Part shown: in pieces, positions 8,112 to 16,155 of the stretch
Layout of the letters: each line of letters begins with the position of its first letter
How positions within the stretch are numbered: position 1 is the first letter of the stretch
Source of the DNA: JAYREN01 sp963663375
GTDB lineage: Bacteria > Acidobacteriota > Holophagae > Holophagales > Holophagaceae
Direction: 5' to 3'
Length of the DNA: 64,000 nucleotides
Assembly (NCBI GenBank): GCA_963663375.1
Contig: OY760195.1
Location: 3,286,001-3,350,000, forward strand
Notes under the pieces: model-generated
What the model was told of the DNA's origin: nothing
Seen by the model: only the letters and a program-made list of their open reading frames with translations
Database searches by the model: none
Program-made: the position numbers and the translations under genes

Positions 8112-9200
8112 TCAGATCTCCCGGCTGTTTTCCAGGCGCAGGGAGAGGCGCTGTTTCCGGCCTTCCCGCAGCACCTCGAGCGCGATCACGGTGCCCATGG
8201 GTTTGGTTTCGATCAGGTCCAGCAGGTCATCCAGATCCTTGAGGGGTTTTCCCTCGGCATGGGTGATCACGTCTCCCAGCAGGAACTGGCGGCCCGAGCG
8301 GGAAATGCCCTGGAGACCGGCGCGGTCGGCGGCACTCCCCTGCCGCACCCGCAGCACAACGATGCCTTTGGGATTCCCGAAATGGCGGGCGTAGGAGGGG
8401 TCGAGCTCGTCGAAGCCCAGATCCGGGCGGGCGATATGACCCCGGGCGATGAGTTGGGGCACGATCCGGTTGACCGTGTCCACGGGCACTGCGAAGCCGA
8501 TACCGGCGCTGGAGCCGCTGGTGCTGGCGATGGCGGTGTTCACGCCGATGAGGCGCCCAGCGCTGTCCAGCAGGGGGCCACCGGAGTTGCCGGGGTTGAT
8601 GGCGGCATCGGTCTGGATCACGCCCGTGATGCGCCGCCGGGTTGCGCTCTGGATCTCCCGGCCCAGGGCCGATACCACGCCCGTGGTGAGGGACTGATCC
8701 AGGCCGAAGGGGTTGCCGATGGCCATCACCGCCTGGCCGACCTGCAGATCCGAGGAACTGCCGACGGGGATGGGCCGCAGCTTCGCGGGTGGGTTCTCCA
8801 GGCGGATCACGGCGAGATCCTTTTCCGGGGCCAAGCCCACCACGCGGCCCCGGTGGGTGCTCTGGTCGGCCAGGGTCACTTCCAGCTCCTGGGCCCGCTC
8901 CACCACGTGGTAGTTGGTGACGATGTGGCCCTGGTCGTCCCAGATCAGCCCCGACCCGGTGCCCGTGGGGACGGCCTGAACATCTAGGCTGAACCAGTCG
9001 CGCTGGTAGGCGATGGTGGTGATGTAGACCACGCTGGGGCGGGCCTCTTTGAATCGATCGATGTTGGCCTGTTCCCAAGCGGGCAGGGGGCCCCGCGGCG
9101 TGACGGGTCGGGGACTCGCGGGCCGAACGGACTGGCTGCTGCACCAGCCCACCAGAACGCCAGAGGCGAGGATCAGGGAAATGGAAAGCCATTTGCGCAT
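8112..9200 (-). CDS. HtrA/Deg-type serine protease with one PDZ domain
   Basis: 362-residue envelope protease of the S1C family. The N-terminal hydrophobic segment (about 5-20, ending in a Cys that would make an atypical lipobox) anchors or exports it. The trypsin-like domain (about 55-250) shows the triad H98 ('VTNYHVVERA'), D128 ('EKDLAVIRL') and S206 ('INPGNSGGPLL'). A single PDZ domain follows (about 265-355, 'GIVVLRVRQGSAADRAGLQG'). One PDZ makes it DegS- or HhoA-like rather than DegP-like. Role: degrading misfolded periplasmic proteins or signalling proteolysis. Start ATG 9200 chosen for AGGAGC upstream and the leader. Probably co-transcribed with the small secreted protein upstream. 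Confidence 0.92.
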   Translation of the reverse strand: MRKWLSISLILASGVLVGWCSSQSVRPASPRPVTPRGPLPAWEQANIDRFKEARPSVVYITTIAYQRDWFSLDVQAVPTGTGSGLIWDDQGHIVTNYHVVERAQELEVTLADQSTHRGRVVGLAPEKDLAVIRLENPPAKLRPIPVGSSSDLQVGQAVMAIGNPFGLDQSLTTGVVSALGREIQSATRRRITGVIQTDAAINPGNSGGPLLDSAGRLIGVNTAIASTSGSSAGIGFAVPVDTVNRIVPQLIARGHIARPDLGFDELDPSYARHFGNPKGIVVLRVRQGSAADRAGLQGISRSGRQFLLGDVITHAEGKPLKDLDDLLDLIETKPMGTVIALEVLREGRKQRLSLRLENSREI

Positions 9201-9242
9201 GAAAGCTCCTGGAGAAGCCTCCACCAATTTAGTCGAATCGGC

Positions 9243-9650
9243 TCAAGGCTTCACCAGGTCCCGGCGATCCACCAACTTGAAGTCCTGTTTCTTCCAGGTG
9301 GCGGATTGGACATCGAAGGTCACCTCGGTGGGATTGATCTCACGGTGCTTCTGTTTCGGGTCTGATCCGAAGAGGAAGGTCTGTTCGATTTCCCGGAACG
9401 CCTCGCTCCCTTCCGGCAGCATCAAGTAGCGAACCAGCCACTGGCCCTTGGGGCCTGCATAGACCTCGTAGCTGTAATGGCGGGTATCCACCGCGGCGAT
9501 GGCATAGGAGGCGTCAAACAACCACGCCGGAGGCGCGGGCTCCCCCTTGAATGGCGGCACGGTCACAACGGCCTGGCTCTCTTCCAAACCCAGGATGGGG
9601 GAAGAGGTGGCCAGATTCAGGGTGGCGAGCAGGAGCAGGGAGGGCAGCAT
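9243..9650 (-). CDS. Hypothetical small secreted protein
   Basis: 135 residues beginning with a likely signal peptide (MLPSLLLLATLNLATSSP). The mature part contains 'YSYEVYAGPKGQWLVRYLML' and a lysine-rich C-terminus ending in 'KLVDRRDLVKP'. No family recognised. It lies 42 bp upstream of the HtrA-type gene on the same strand, so it may share its transcript and act in the envelope. An alternative is an independent lipoprotein-less periplasmic factor; the sequence gives no further clue. Confidence 0.65.
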   Translation of the reverse strand: MLPSLLLLATLNLATSSPILGLEESQAVVTVPPFKGEPAPPAWLFDASYAIAAVDTRHYSYEVYAGPKGQWLVRYLMLPEGSEAFREIEQTFLFGSDPKQKHREINPTEVTFDVQSATWKKQDFKLVDRRDLVKP

Positions 9651-9729
9651 GGGTGGAAAACCTCGATCCGATAGACCTTATTTTCCAATGCTTCTTGAGG
9701 GGTTGAGGTCACAATTCCGTAAACAATTC

Positions 9730-10932
9730 CTACCCTCCGAGCACGGCCTCCAGTTGATCCAGGGCCCAATCCAGCTCGGCCTGAGTGATGACGAGGGGCG
9801 GGGCCAGACGCAGGGTGTGCGTGTGGGTGTCCTTGCAGAGCATTCCGCGGTCCTTGAGGGCGTAGCAGTATTTCCGGGCGCCCCCGGCGGCGGGATCGAG
9901 ATCCACGCCCGCCCACAGTCCTCGGGCGCGCACGGCCTTCACCAGGGGGCTCTTGAGGGCCTTCAGCCGGGCTTCCAGATGCAGGCCCAGTTCGGCGGAG
10001 CGCTCCACGAGCCGCTCTTCCACCAGCACATCCAGGGCCGCACCGGCCACGGCGCAGGCCAGGGGGTTGCCGCCGAAGGTGGAACCATGGATGCCCGGAG
10101 TGAAGACCGACATCACCTCCTCGGTGGCCAGGAAGGCGCTCACGGGATAGAAGCCGCCGGAGAGGGCCTTGCCGATGGTGGCGCCATCTGGGCGGATTCC
10201 CTCGTGCTGGAAGGCGAAGAGTTTTCCCGTGCGCCCCAGTCCCGACTGGATCTCGTCCGTGATGAGCAGAACGCGGTTCCGATCGCAGAGCTCGCGCAGG
10301 CCCTTCAGGAAGCCCACGGGCGGGATGATGACGCCGCCCTCGCCCTGGATGGGTTCCACCAATATGGCCGCGGTGTTGGGGGTGATGGCGGCCTCGACGG
10401 CCCCTAGATCGCCGTAGGGCACCACCTTGAAGCCTGGCGTCGCCGGGGCGAAGCCCTGGTAGGAATCGGGATCGGTGCTGAAGCCCACGATGGTGGTGGT
10501 GCGGCCATGGAAATTGCCCTCGAAGGCGATGATCTCGGCCTTGCCGTACTCCACGCCCTTGCGGTCATAGGCCCATTTGCGGCTGGCCTTGAGGGCGGTC
10601 TCCACGGCCTCCGCGCCGCTGTTCATCAGCAGGGCCTTGTCGAAGCCCGTGAGGGTGCAGAGTTTCTCCAGCAGGGGAGGGAACCGATCGTTGCGGAAGG
10701 CCCGGCTGGTGAGGGCCAGCCGCTGGCACTGGGCGATCATGGCCGCCGCGATGCGCGGGTGGTTGTGCCCCTGATTCACGGCGGAGTAGGCCGCCAGGAA
10801 GTCCATGTAGCGCTTGCCTTCCACATCCTCCAGCCACACGCCCTCGCCCTTGGTGATCACCACATCCAGGGGATGGTAGTTGTGGGCGCCGAAACGGTTT
10901 TCCTGTTCGATGAGAGTCTGGCTGTCGCTCAT
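9730..10932 (-). CDS. rocD: Ornithine--oxo-acid aminotransferase
   Basis: 400-residue class III PLP aminotransferase that transfers the delta-amino group of ornithine to 2-oxoglutarate, giving glutamate semialdehyde (arginine/ornithine breakdown to proline and glutamate). It follows known RocD sequences closely from the start ('FGAHNYHPLDVVITKGEGVW') through 'LAAYSAVNQGHNHPRI' and 'GNFHGRTTTIVGFS'. PLP residues: D226 in 'ITDEIQSGLGRTG' and the Schiff-base lysine K255 in 'GATIGKALSGGFYPVSAF'. Full length for the family. GGAG lies 7 nt before the ATG. No other arginine catabolic gene is adjacent; argR is about 31 kb away in this window. Confidence 0.93.
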   Translation of the reverse strand: MSDSQTLIEQENRFGAHNYHPLDVVITKGEGVWLEDVEGKRYMDFLAAYSAVNQGHNHPRIAAAMIAQCQRLALTSRAFRNDRFPPLLEKLCTLTGFDKALLMNSGAEAVETALKASRKWAYDRKGVEYGKAEIIAFEGNFHGRTTTIVGFSTDPDSYQGFAPATPGFKVVPYGDLGAVEAAITPNTAAILVEPIQGEGGVIIPPVGFLKGLRELCDRNRVLLITDEIQSGLGRTGKLFAFQHEGIRPDGATIGKALSGGFYPVSAFLATEEVMSVFTPGIHGSTFGGNPLACAVAGAALDVLVEERLVERSAELGLHLEARLKALKSPLVKAVRARGLWAGVDLDPAAGGARKYCYALKDRGMLCKDTHTHTLRLAPPLVITQAELDWALDQLEAVLGG

Positions 10933-11145
10933 GGGGACGCTCCGGGAATGCTGGCCTGGATGCTACTCGAAAGGGGTGCGGCGGACTGGGCATATCCCAG
11001 GAGGCGTGCACGGTTCTCCGATTCCCCATCGAAACGCTCCGTTACGAGTAACCACCACTGAGCGGAGCCGAATGGCCACTCGGCGGTCTTAAGGGACTGA
11101 AGATCCCCGGCGCAGTATGCTTCAGAAATTCACTCGAGGTGCGCC
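10933..11145. other. Divergent intergenic region, rocD / Yip1 operon
   Basis: 213 bp between divergent genes. It must contain promoters for both, but I see no convincing -35/-10 pair, riboswitch or ARG-box-like AT-rich palindrome. Confidence 0.5.
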
Positions 11146-11940
11146 ATGAGCGACATGCAATCGAATCCCGAACCCGAAACGAATCTCTATGGCAAGCCGG
11201 AGTCAGAGGTCGCGATTCCGAATCCTCCGGGACAGAGTGTTGCGGATCAGCTTGTGGGTGTGTTCACGGAGCCCGCTGAGGTCTTCCAACGACTCCGCAG
11301 AGCACCTGCATGGGGCGGTGCCTTCCTGCTGACTCTTGGAGCCGCGCTGTTTGCGACCCTTGCCTGGGCCGCCAAGGTGGACGTGGAGGCGGCTGCCCGG
11401 CGGAAATTCGAGGTCATGGAGCAGGCCTTCGGCATGAACATTCCTGCGGACGCTATAGACAAGGCCCTGGAGCAGGCGGCCACCCAGGGGAGGCCCTTTC
11501 TGAGTTCTTCTATTGGGGTAATCATCGTTGTGCCTCTGTTTTTGCTCATCACGGCGGCCATTCTCTTTGCCTTCTCCAAATTCGGTGGTGAAGACGAGGA
11601 AGTCTCTTTTCGCCATGCCTGGGCGGCGACCATTGTGCATGGCCTCTCCATGCTTCCGATCGCGGTGCTGGCTGGCATCATGTGTCTGATTCGGAACGTG
11701 GGCGGTGCCGCTTCCTACGCAAACATGGCTCCTTCCAACCCTTCTTTCTGGGTTCAGCCAGAGAGTCCCTGGGTGCGCGGACTCTTGGCAGTGTTTGATC
11801 CTTTCTATCTTTTCTCCTTCGTGGCGCTATTCCTGGCGGGGCGCTACACCCTTCGCCTCAAGCCCTGGGCCAATGTCACGGTCGTCGCGCTCATGGCCTT
11901 CTTTGGGTTCATCGGTCACTTCATTGGCGGGATGTTCTGA
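11146..11940 (+). CDS. Yip1-domain membrane protein
   Basis: 264 residues with a soluble N-terminal tail (about 50 residues) and five hydrophobic segments (about 60-80, 125-145, 160-185, 220-240, 242-262). The tail contains 'LVGVFTEPAEVFQRLRRAPA', the typical entry of bacterial Yip1/YIF1-family proteins ('f.dP..tfr.l...p.w'). Function of bacterial members is not established. Its stop codon overlaps the start of the MacA-like adaptor by one base (TGATG), so it is translationally coupled to the efflux genes and may act with them. Confidence 0.8.
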   Translation: MSDMQSNPEPETNLYGKPESEVAIPNPPGQSVADQLVGVFTEPAEVFQRLRRAPAWGGAFLLTLGAALFATLAWAAKVDVEAAARRKFEVMEQAFGMNIPADAIDKALEQAATQGRPFLSSSIGVIIVVPLFLLITAAILFAFSKFGGEDEEVSFRHAWAATIVHGLSMLPIAVLAGIMCLIRNVGGAASYANMAPSNPSFWVQPESPWVRGLLAVFDPFYLFSFVALFLAGRYTLRLKPWANVTVVALMAFFGFIGHFIGGMF

Positions 11941-13199
11941 TGCTGACTCGCAAGACCAAAATCATTCTGGGTGCCGGAGCAGCTCTGGTGATTCTCATCG
12001 CGCTTGGCGCGGCCTTCGGCGGCGGGGGGGACGAATCCAACACCTATTCCTGGGATGTCATCACCAAGGGTGATATCCGCGAGACCATCACCGCTTCCGG
12101 CGAGATCCAGGCCCGCACCAAGATCAGCATCGGAACCTCCGTCATGGGCGAGATCAAGGTCCTGCACGTGAAGGACGGTCAGGATGTGAAGGCCGGGGAT
12201 CCCCTGGTCACCATCGACCAGGAACGTTTGAAGCAGGGGCTGCTCCAGGCCCAGGCGGCCCTGGAAGGAGTACGCCAGGACGCGGGCCGGCTGAAGGCCG
12301 CCAAGACCCGGGCCGAAGAAAACTTCACCCGGATGGAGAGCCTCTTCAAGCAAGGCCTCATCAGCGATGAGGAATACCGGCAGGCCCGTCTGAACCGGGA
12401 AACCTCGGCCCTCAGCTTCCAGTCCGCCGAGGCCAATGTTCAGCAGAGTGTGGCGAATCTTGCTTCCATGCGGGATTCCCTCAGCAAGTCCGAACTGCGC
12501 GCGCCCATCTCGGGCCGGGTCACGGGCCTCAAGGCACTCAAGGGCGAGACCGCCATTCCGGGCCAGAGCAACCTGCCCGGCGCCATGCTCATGGTCATTT
12601 CCGACATGAGCGAGATCATCGCCGAGATCAAGGTGAACGAGAGTGAAGTGGTGCGCACCCGGGTGGGGCAGACCGCCCAGGTGATGGTGGAATCCTTCCC
12701 GGGGCGCGTCTTTCCGGGCAAGGTCTACGAAGTGGCCACGGCCTCCGAGAAGATCGGCCAGGACGCCAACATGTATCTGGTGAAGGTGGCCCTGGACATG
12801 AGCAGCCAGGATGTCACCAGCCTGCGCCCCGGCATGAGCGCTCGGGCCGTGGTGCTCACCAACGAGGCCAAGGGTGTGTTGCGGGTGCCGCTCCAGTCGG
12901 TGCTGGAACGCGAAGGCAGCATGGAGGAGGCCCAGAAGAAGGGCCTGCTCAGCCCCGAAGGCCGCAACATCGCCTTTGTGGTGAAGGATGGCCGGGCCGC
13001 GGAGCGCACGGTGAAGACTGGGATCGCCAATACTCAGTTCCTCGAGGTCAAGGAGGGATTGCAGGAGGGCGAGAAGGTGCTCACGGGCCCTGTTCGCAAA
13101 CTCAAGGAGATGAAGGAAAAGGCCACAGTGAAACTGCGGGCCAAGTCGGATCAGGAGATGGAGGAGGCGGCTCGGAAGCGCAAGGAGTCCAAGCCGTGA
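11940..13199 (+). CDS. macA: MacA-like periplasmic adaptor (membrane fusion protein)
   Basis: 419-residue HlyD/MacA-family adaptor linking an inner-membrane ABC transporter to an outer-membrane channel. One N-terminal transmembrane segment (about 5-25, 'IILGAGAALVILIALGAAFG'), then the first half lipoyl/barrel-sandwich ('GEIKVLHVKDGQDVKAGDPL'), a coiled-coil hairpin (about 95-180) and the second half lipoyl ('SELRAPISGRVTGLKALKGE') followed by beta-barrel and membrane-proximal domains. MacA-type partners export macrolides, lipopeptides or siderophores. It overlaps the permease gene by 4 bp (GTGA). The symbol is by family; substrate is unknown. Confidence 0.85.
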   Translation: MLTRKTKIILGAGAALVILIALGAAFGGGGDESNTYSWDVITKGDIRETITASGEIQARTKISIGTSVMGEIKVLHVKDGQDVKAGDPLVTIDQERLKQGLLQAQAALEGVRQDAGRLKAAKTRAEENFTRMESLFKQGLISDEEYRQARLNRETSALSFQSAEANVQQSVANLASMRDSLSKSELRAPISGRVTGLKALKGETAIPGQSNLPGAMLMVISDMSEIIAEIKVNESEVVRTRVGQTAQVMVESFPGRVFPGKVYEVATASEKIGQDANMYLVKVALDMSSQDVTSLRPGMSARAVVLTNEAKGVLRVPLQSVLEREGSMEEAQKKGLLSPEGRNIAFVVKDGRAAERTVKTGIANTQFLEVKEGLQEGEKVLTGPVRKLKEMKEKATVKLRAKSDQEMEEAARKRKESKP

Positions 13200-14422
13200 T
13201 CGATGCCCTCGAGCCCTTCCAGGCGGCACTGAAATCGCTCCGCGCCAACAAGATGCGCAGCGCGTTGACGACGCTGGGCATCATCATCGGCGTGTCCGCC
13301 GTGATCATCGTGGTGAGCCTGGTGCGGGGCCTTGAGAAGAGCATCCTGAAACAGATCGAGAAGGCCGGAAGCCAGACGCTCTTCGTGCGGCCCCTCATGC
13401 CCCACGACATCCCCTTCGACGAGTACTCCAAGGTCCGCAATCGGGATCTCACCCTGGATGATATGAAGGCCCTGCAAAGGGCCCTGCCCCAGGTGACTCA
13501 GGTGACGCCCCTCTTCTTCTCGGGCGCGGAACTGAAGGCCAATGGCCGTACCACCAGCGCGGGCATGATCATGACCGACGATACCTACGTTGAGCAGAAC
13601 GGCCTGACGCTGACCCTGGGGCGCAATTTCGTGCCTTCGGATCTGCGCCTGGGCAACAAGGTGGCCATCGTGGGGCCCAAGATCCTCGACAAGCTCGCCA
13701 TCAAGGGCAATCCCATCGGCCGTATCATCCAGACCCCCACCCTGAGCCTGGAGATCATCGGCGTGCTGGAGGAACAGGGCACCACCATGGGCCAGGATCC
13801 CGACAACAACCTGATGATCCCCCTGTCCACGGGCTCCGCCATGCTCTCGGACGCCCAGCGCCGCCAGCTCATGTTCCAGGCGCGCATCGACCCCAAGATT
13901 GCCGCCGACGATGGCGCCGACATGGTCAAGGATGCCCTGCGGCGCATCAAGGGCTTCAAGCCAAAGGAGCGCGAGGGCTTCCAGGTGTTCAGCCCCAAGC
14001 AGATCGCCTCCATCATCGGCAACATCACAGGCGTGATCGGCGCCGTGGCGGGGGGCATGGTCAGCATCGCCCTGCTGGTGGGCGGCATCGGCATCATGAA
14101 CATCATGCTGGTGAGCGTCACGGAACGCACCCGGGAGATCGGCGTGCGCAAGGCCGTGGGCGCCAAGCGCCGGGACATCATGCTGCAGTTCCTAATCGAG
14201 GCCGCGCTGCTGGCTGTGCTCGGTGGCGCCGTGGGCATCGTGATCGGCTTCATCGCCGGGGCGGCGCTAGGCAAGGCCCTGCTGGGCACCGCGGGCTCCA
14301 TTCCCCTCTGGGCCGTCCTGGCGGCCTTCGGCGTGCCCGCGCTCATCGGCGTGATCTTCGGACTCTACCCGGCGGCGAAGGCCAGCAAACTGGATCCCAT
14401 CGAGGCGCTGCGCTTCGAGTAG
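13196..14422 (+). CDS. MacB-like ABC transporter permease (no ATPase domain)
   Basis: 408-residue mechanotransmission-type permease. TM1 near residues 20-45, a large periplasmic MacB_PCD domain (about 50-270), then three TM segments (about 280-305, 330-358, 368-392) in the FtsX-like fold ('IALLVGGIGIMNIMLVSVTE', 'RTREIGVRKAVGAKRRDIML'). In E. coli MacB the ATPase is fused at the N-terminus; here it is absent, as in the split MacB/YknZ type. No ATPase gene follows. The only candidate in the window is at 30013-30759 on the other strand. GTG start overlaps the adaptor stop. Confidence 0.88.
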   Translation: MIDALEPFQAALKSLRANKMRSALTTLGIIIGVSAVIIVVSLVRGLEKSILKQIEKAGSQTLFVRPLMPHDIPFDEYSKVRNRDLTLDDMKALQRALPQVTQVTPLFFSGAELKANGRTTSAGMIMTDDTYVEQNGLTLTLGRNFVPSDLRLGNKVAIVGPKILDKLAIKGNPIGRIIQTPTLSLEIIGVLEEQGTTMGQDPDNNLMIPLSTGSAMLSDAQRRQLMFQARIDPKIAADDGADMVKDALRRIKGFKPKEREGFQVFSPKQIASIIGNITGVIGAVAGGMVSIALLVGGIGIMNIMLVSVTERTREIGVRKAVGAKRRDIMLQFLIEAALLAVLGGAVGIVIGFIAGAALGKALLGTAGSIPLWAVLAAFGVPALIGVIFGLYPAAKASKLDPIEALRFE

Positions 14423-14463
14423 TCTCTGGCATTCAGGATTTTCAGAAGAAGCGTTGTCCAGGG

Positions 14464-14500
14464 ATGCACACGGATAAACACGGATGAGACTGGATTCAAT
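14464..14500 (+). repeat. 'cacggataaacacggat' intergenic repeat-like stretch
   Basis: The sequence around the YiiX-like gene start contains 'cacacggataaacacggat', two imperfect copies of ACACGGAT. A related stretch precedes the ArnT-like gene at 17221-17275. These resemble short dispersed intergenic repeats that occur in several environmental bacteria; family assignment is inference. Confidence 0.35.
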
Positions 14501-15155
14501 TGGCGTTGATGGGTGTGCCTCGGTCGCTGAATCGGGTCGGCGAGTCGCCTATGGCTTTCTCCTGCTGGGTGTTTCGGCCTGGGGCCGGGGAAGCTACGAT
14601 GCCGGTGGCTTGGGGCTGAGGGAAGGTGATGTGCTTTTCCAGACATCGCGTTCGGCCCAGAGCCAGGCGATTCAGCTGGCGACCCATTCCCGGTGGAGCC
14701 ACGTGGGTCTGCTGTTTCGGGAGCAGGGTTCCTGGAAGGTGCTCGAGGCCGTAACCCCCGTACGATTCACACCACTGAGAGATTGGATTGGGCGCGGAAA
14801 AGGTGGTCAGGTGGTTGTGAAGAGGCTCAAAGGCCCTGGGCAACCACTAGATGAAGCGCAGTTGGACCGCATGCGGAGAATTGGGAGACGCTTTCTGGGG
14901 AGACCCTATGATCTCACCTTTGAGTGGGACGACCGACGGATCTACTGTTCGGAACTCGTCTGGAAGATCTACAAGGAAGGCGCGGGCATCGAACTCGGTC
15001 GCCTCCAGAAGCTCAAGGATTTTGATTTGAGTCATCCCGTTGTGCGGAAGAAAATGCGAGAACGCTACGGCAGCTCGATTCCCGGGGACGAACCCGTCAT
15101 TTCCCCTCAGGCCCTGTTTGAAAGTCCCCTTCTCATCACGGTGGTCCAACCCTAG
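14484..15155 (+). CDS. YiiX-like permuted papain-family hydrolase
   Basis: 223-residue (as called) protein of the permuted NlpC/P60-papain group (YiiX/YebB). The core starts at 'GLREGDVLFQTSRSAQSQAI'. The catalytic His is H73 in 'HSRWSHVGLLF' and the catalytic Cys is C155 in 'RIYCSELVWKIYK', in the circularly permuted order (His before Cys). Family members are amidases or peptidases acting on lipids, peptidoglycan or peptides; role uncertain. The first about 35 residues could be a poorly formed leader ('VAYGFLLLGVSAWG'). The ATG 14484 has no convincing RBS and lies within a repeat-like stretch, so the true start may be further in. Confidence 0.8.
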   Translation: MRLDSIGVDGCASVAESGRRVAYGFLLLGVSAWGRGSYDAGGLGLREGDVLFQTSRSAQSQAIQLATHSRWSHVGLLFREQGSWKVLEAVTPVRFTPLRDWIGRGKGGQVVVKRLKGPGQPLDEAQLDRMRRIGRRFLGRPYDLTFEWDDRRIYCSELVWKIYKEGAGIELGRLQKLKDFDLSHPVVRKKMRERYGSSIPGDEPVISPQALFESPLLITVVQP

Positions 15156-15163
15156 GAGCCTCC

Positions 15164-15520
15164 ATGTCCAACAGCATCGTCATTCACCAGATGCCCATCC
15201 TCTCCACCTTCGAGCCCCCTCCGGGCTTCGAGATCGAGCGGGTCATTGGCCCCTGCTGGGGCATTACGGTGCGCAGCCGTAGCGTGGTGGGGACCACCTG
15301 CGCCGGGTGTCAGACCTTCTTCGGCGGCGAGATCACCATGCTGACGGAACTGGCCAACGATAGTCGCAACGAGGCCATGAACCGCCTAGAGCAGCACGCC
15401 CGGCAGATGGGCGCCAACGCCATCCTGGCCATGCGTTTCGATTCCAGCGAACTCATGCAGAACACCAACGAGATCGTGGCCTACGGCACGGCGGTAGTGG
15501 TGCGGCCCAGCCAGCGGTGA
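15164..15520 (+). CDS. YbjQ-family (UPF0145) putative heavy-metal-binding protein
   Basis: 118 residues; the YbjQ fold is recognisable from 'TFEPPPGFEIERVIGPCWGI', 'FFGGEITMLTELANDSRNEA', 'RLEQHARQMGANAILAMRFD' and the final strand 'NEIVAYGTAVVV'. The family forms pentamers and is annotated as heavy-metal binding, but a function is not established. ATG has GGAG 5 nt upstream. It follows the YiiX-like gene by 8 bp and overlaps the next gene by 4 bp (GTGA), so the three are probably one operon. Confidence 0.88.
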   Translation: MSNSIVIHQMPILSTFEPPPGFEIERVIGPCWGITVRSRSVVGTTCAGCQTFFGGEITMLTELANDSRNEAMNRLEQHARQMGANAILAMRFDSSELMQNTNEIVAYGTAVVVRPSQR

Positions 15521-16107
15521 GTCGAATCCCCGACCGCCTCGCCCGGCGCATCGATCGCCTGGCTGGGCGCGTCCACTGCTTTCACCGCTACGCGCATCAT
15601 CCCCTCTGCAAGGCCTATGCAGGCGAGGTGGTGCGGCTGGGGCGGATACGGCTCTGCAAGGGATGCACCTACGCGGTGCTGGGCGCATGCCTCGGCCTCC
15701 TTCTGGGGGCCTTGGTCCCCGCTTTGCCAAAATGGATTCTGGGTGTGCTCGCCTCGGTCGCTCTAGCCTGGGGCTGCGCGGTGCCGATGGTGGGCAGGGT
15801 CCGGAGACTGGGCAAGGGGGCTACGCGCCTGCTTCCCACGTTCCTTGCGATCTTTCTCCTGGCGCAAGGTCTGCGGCTCCGGTCAGTCGGTGGTCTGCTC
15901 TTGGCGATGGGCTGCGGAGTCGCGCTCTTGATCATTACCCGGATCTACCGGTGCCGAGGCCCCTGGCGGGGACCCTGCGAGGACTGTCCCGACAAAGACG
16001 GCCGGCCCTGTCCCGGCTTTCGGCCCCAGTTCTACCGCGAGCGGGCTTTTCGGCGACTGGCGGCACGAATGCTGGCTCCCGAAAGGACGAGGTCGCCGGG
16101 ACTGTGA
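15517..16107 (+). CDS. Cysteine-rich membrane protein (DUF2085-like)
   Basis: 196 residues. The N-terminus contains 'CFHRYAHHPLCKAYAGEVV' and 'IRLCKGCTYAVLGACLGLLL', a pattern like DUF2085 proteins (CxH...P.CxRC.G.Y.G). Three or four hydrophobic segments follow (about 55-80, 82-100, 112-128, 130-146). The C-terminal tail has a second Cys cluster (C-x2-C type: 'GPCEDCPDKDGRPCPGF'), suggesting metal binding at the membrane surface. Function unknown. GTG start overlaps the YbjQ stop. Confidence 0.65.
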   Translation: MSRIPDRLARRIDRLAGRVHCFHRYAHHPLCKAYAGEVVRLGRIRLCKGCTYAVLGACLGLLLGALVPALPKWILGVLASVALAWGCAVPMVGRVRRLGKGATRLLPTFLAIFLLAQGLRLRSVGGLLLAMGCGVALLIITRIYRCRGPWRGPCEDCPDKDGRPCPGFRPQFYRERAFRRLAARMLAPERTRSPGL

Positions 16108-16121
16108 GCTCTGGGGGCCGC

Positions 16122-16130
16122 TGCTACACT
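16122..16130 (+). promoter_or_regulatory. Extended -10 promoter candidate
   Basis: TGCTACACT (TGn plus TACACT) lies 25 bp upstream of the GTG start of the epimerase gene, in the 48-bp gap after the previous operon. No good -35 box is present at 17 bp; an extended -10 would not need one. Weak evidence. Confidence 0.3.
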
Positions 16131-16155
16131 AAAGCCTCGAAAAATGGAGTGACCC

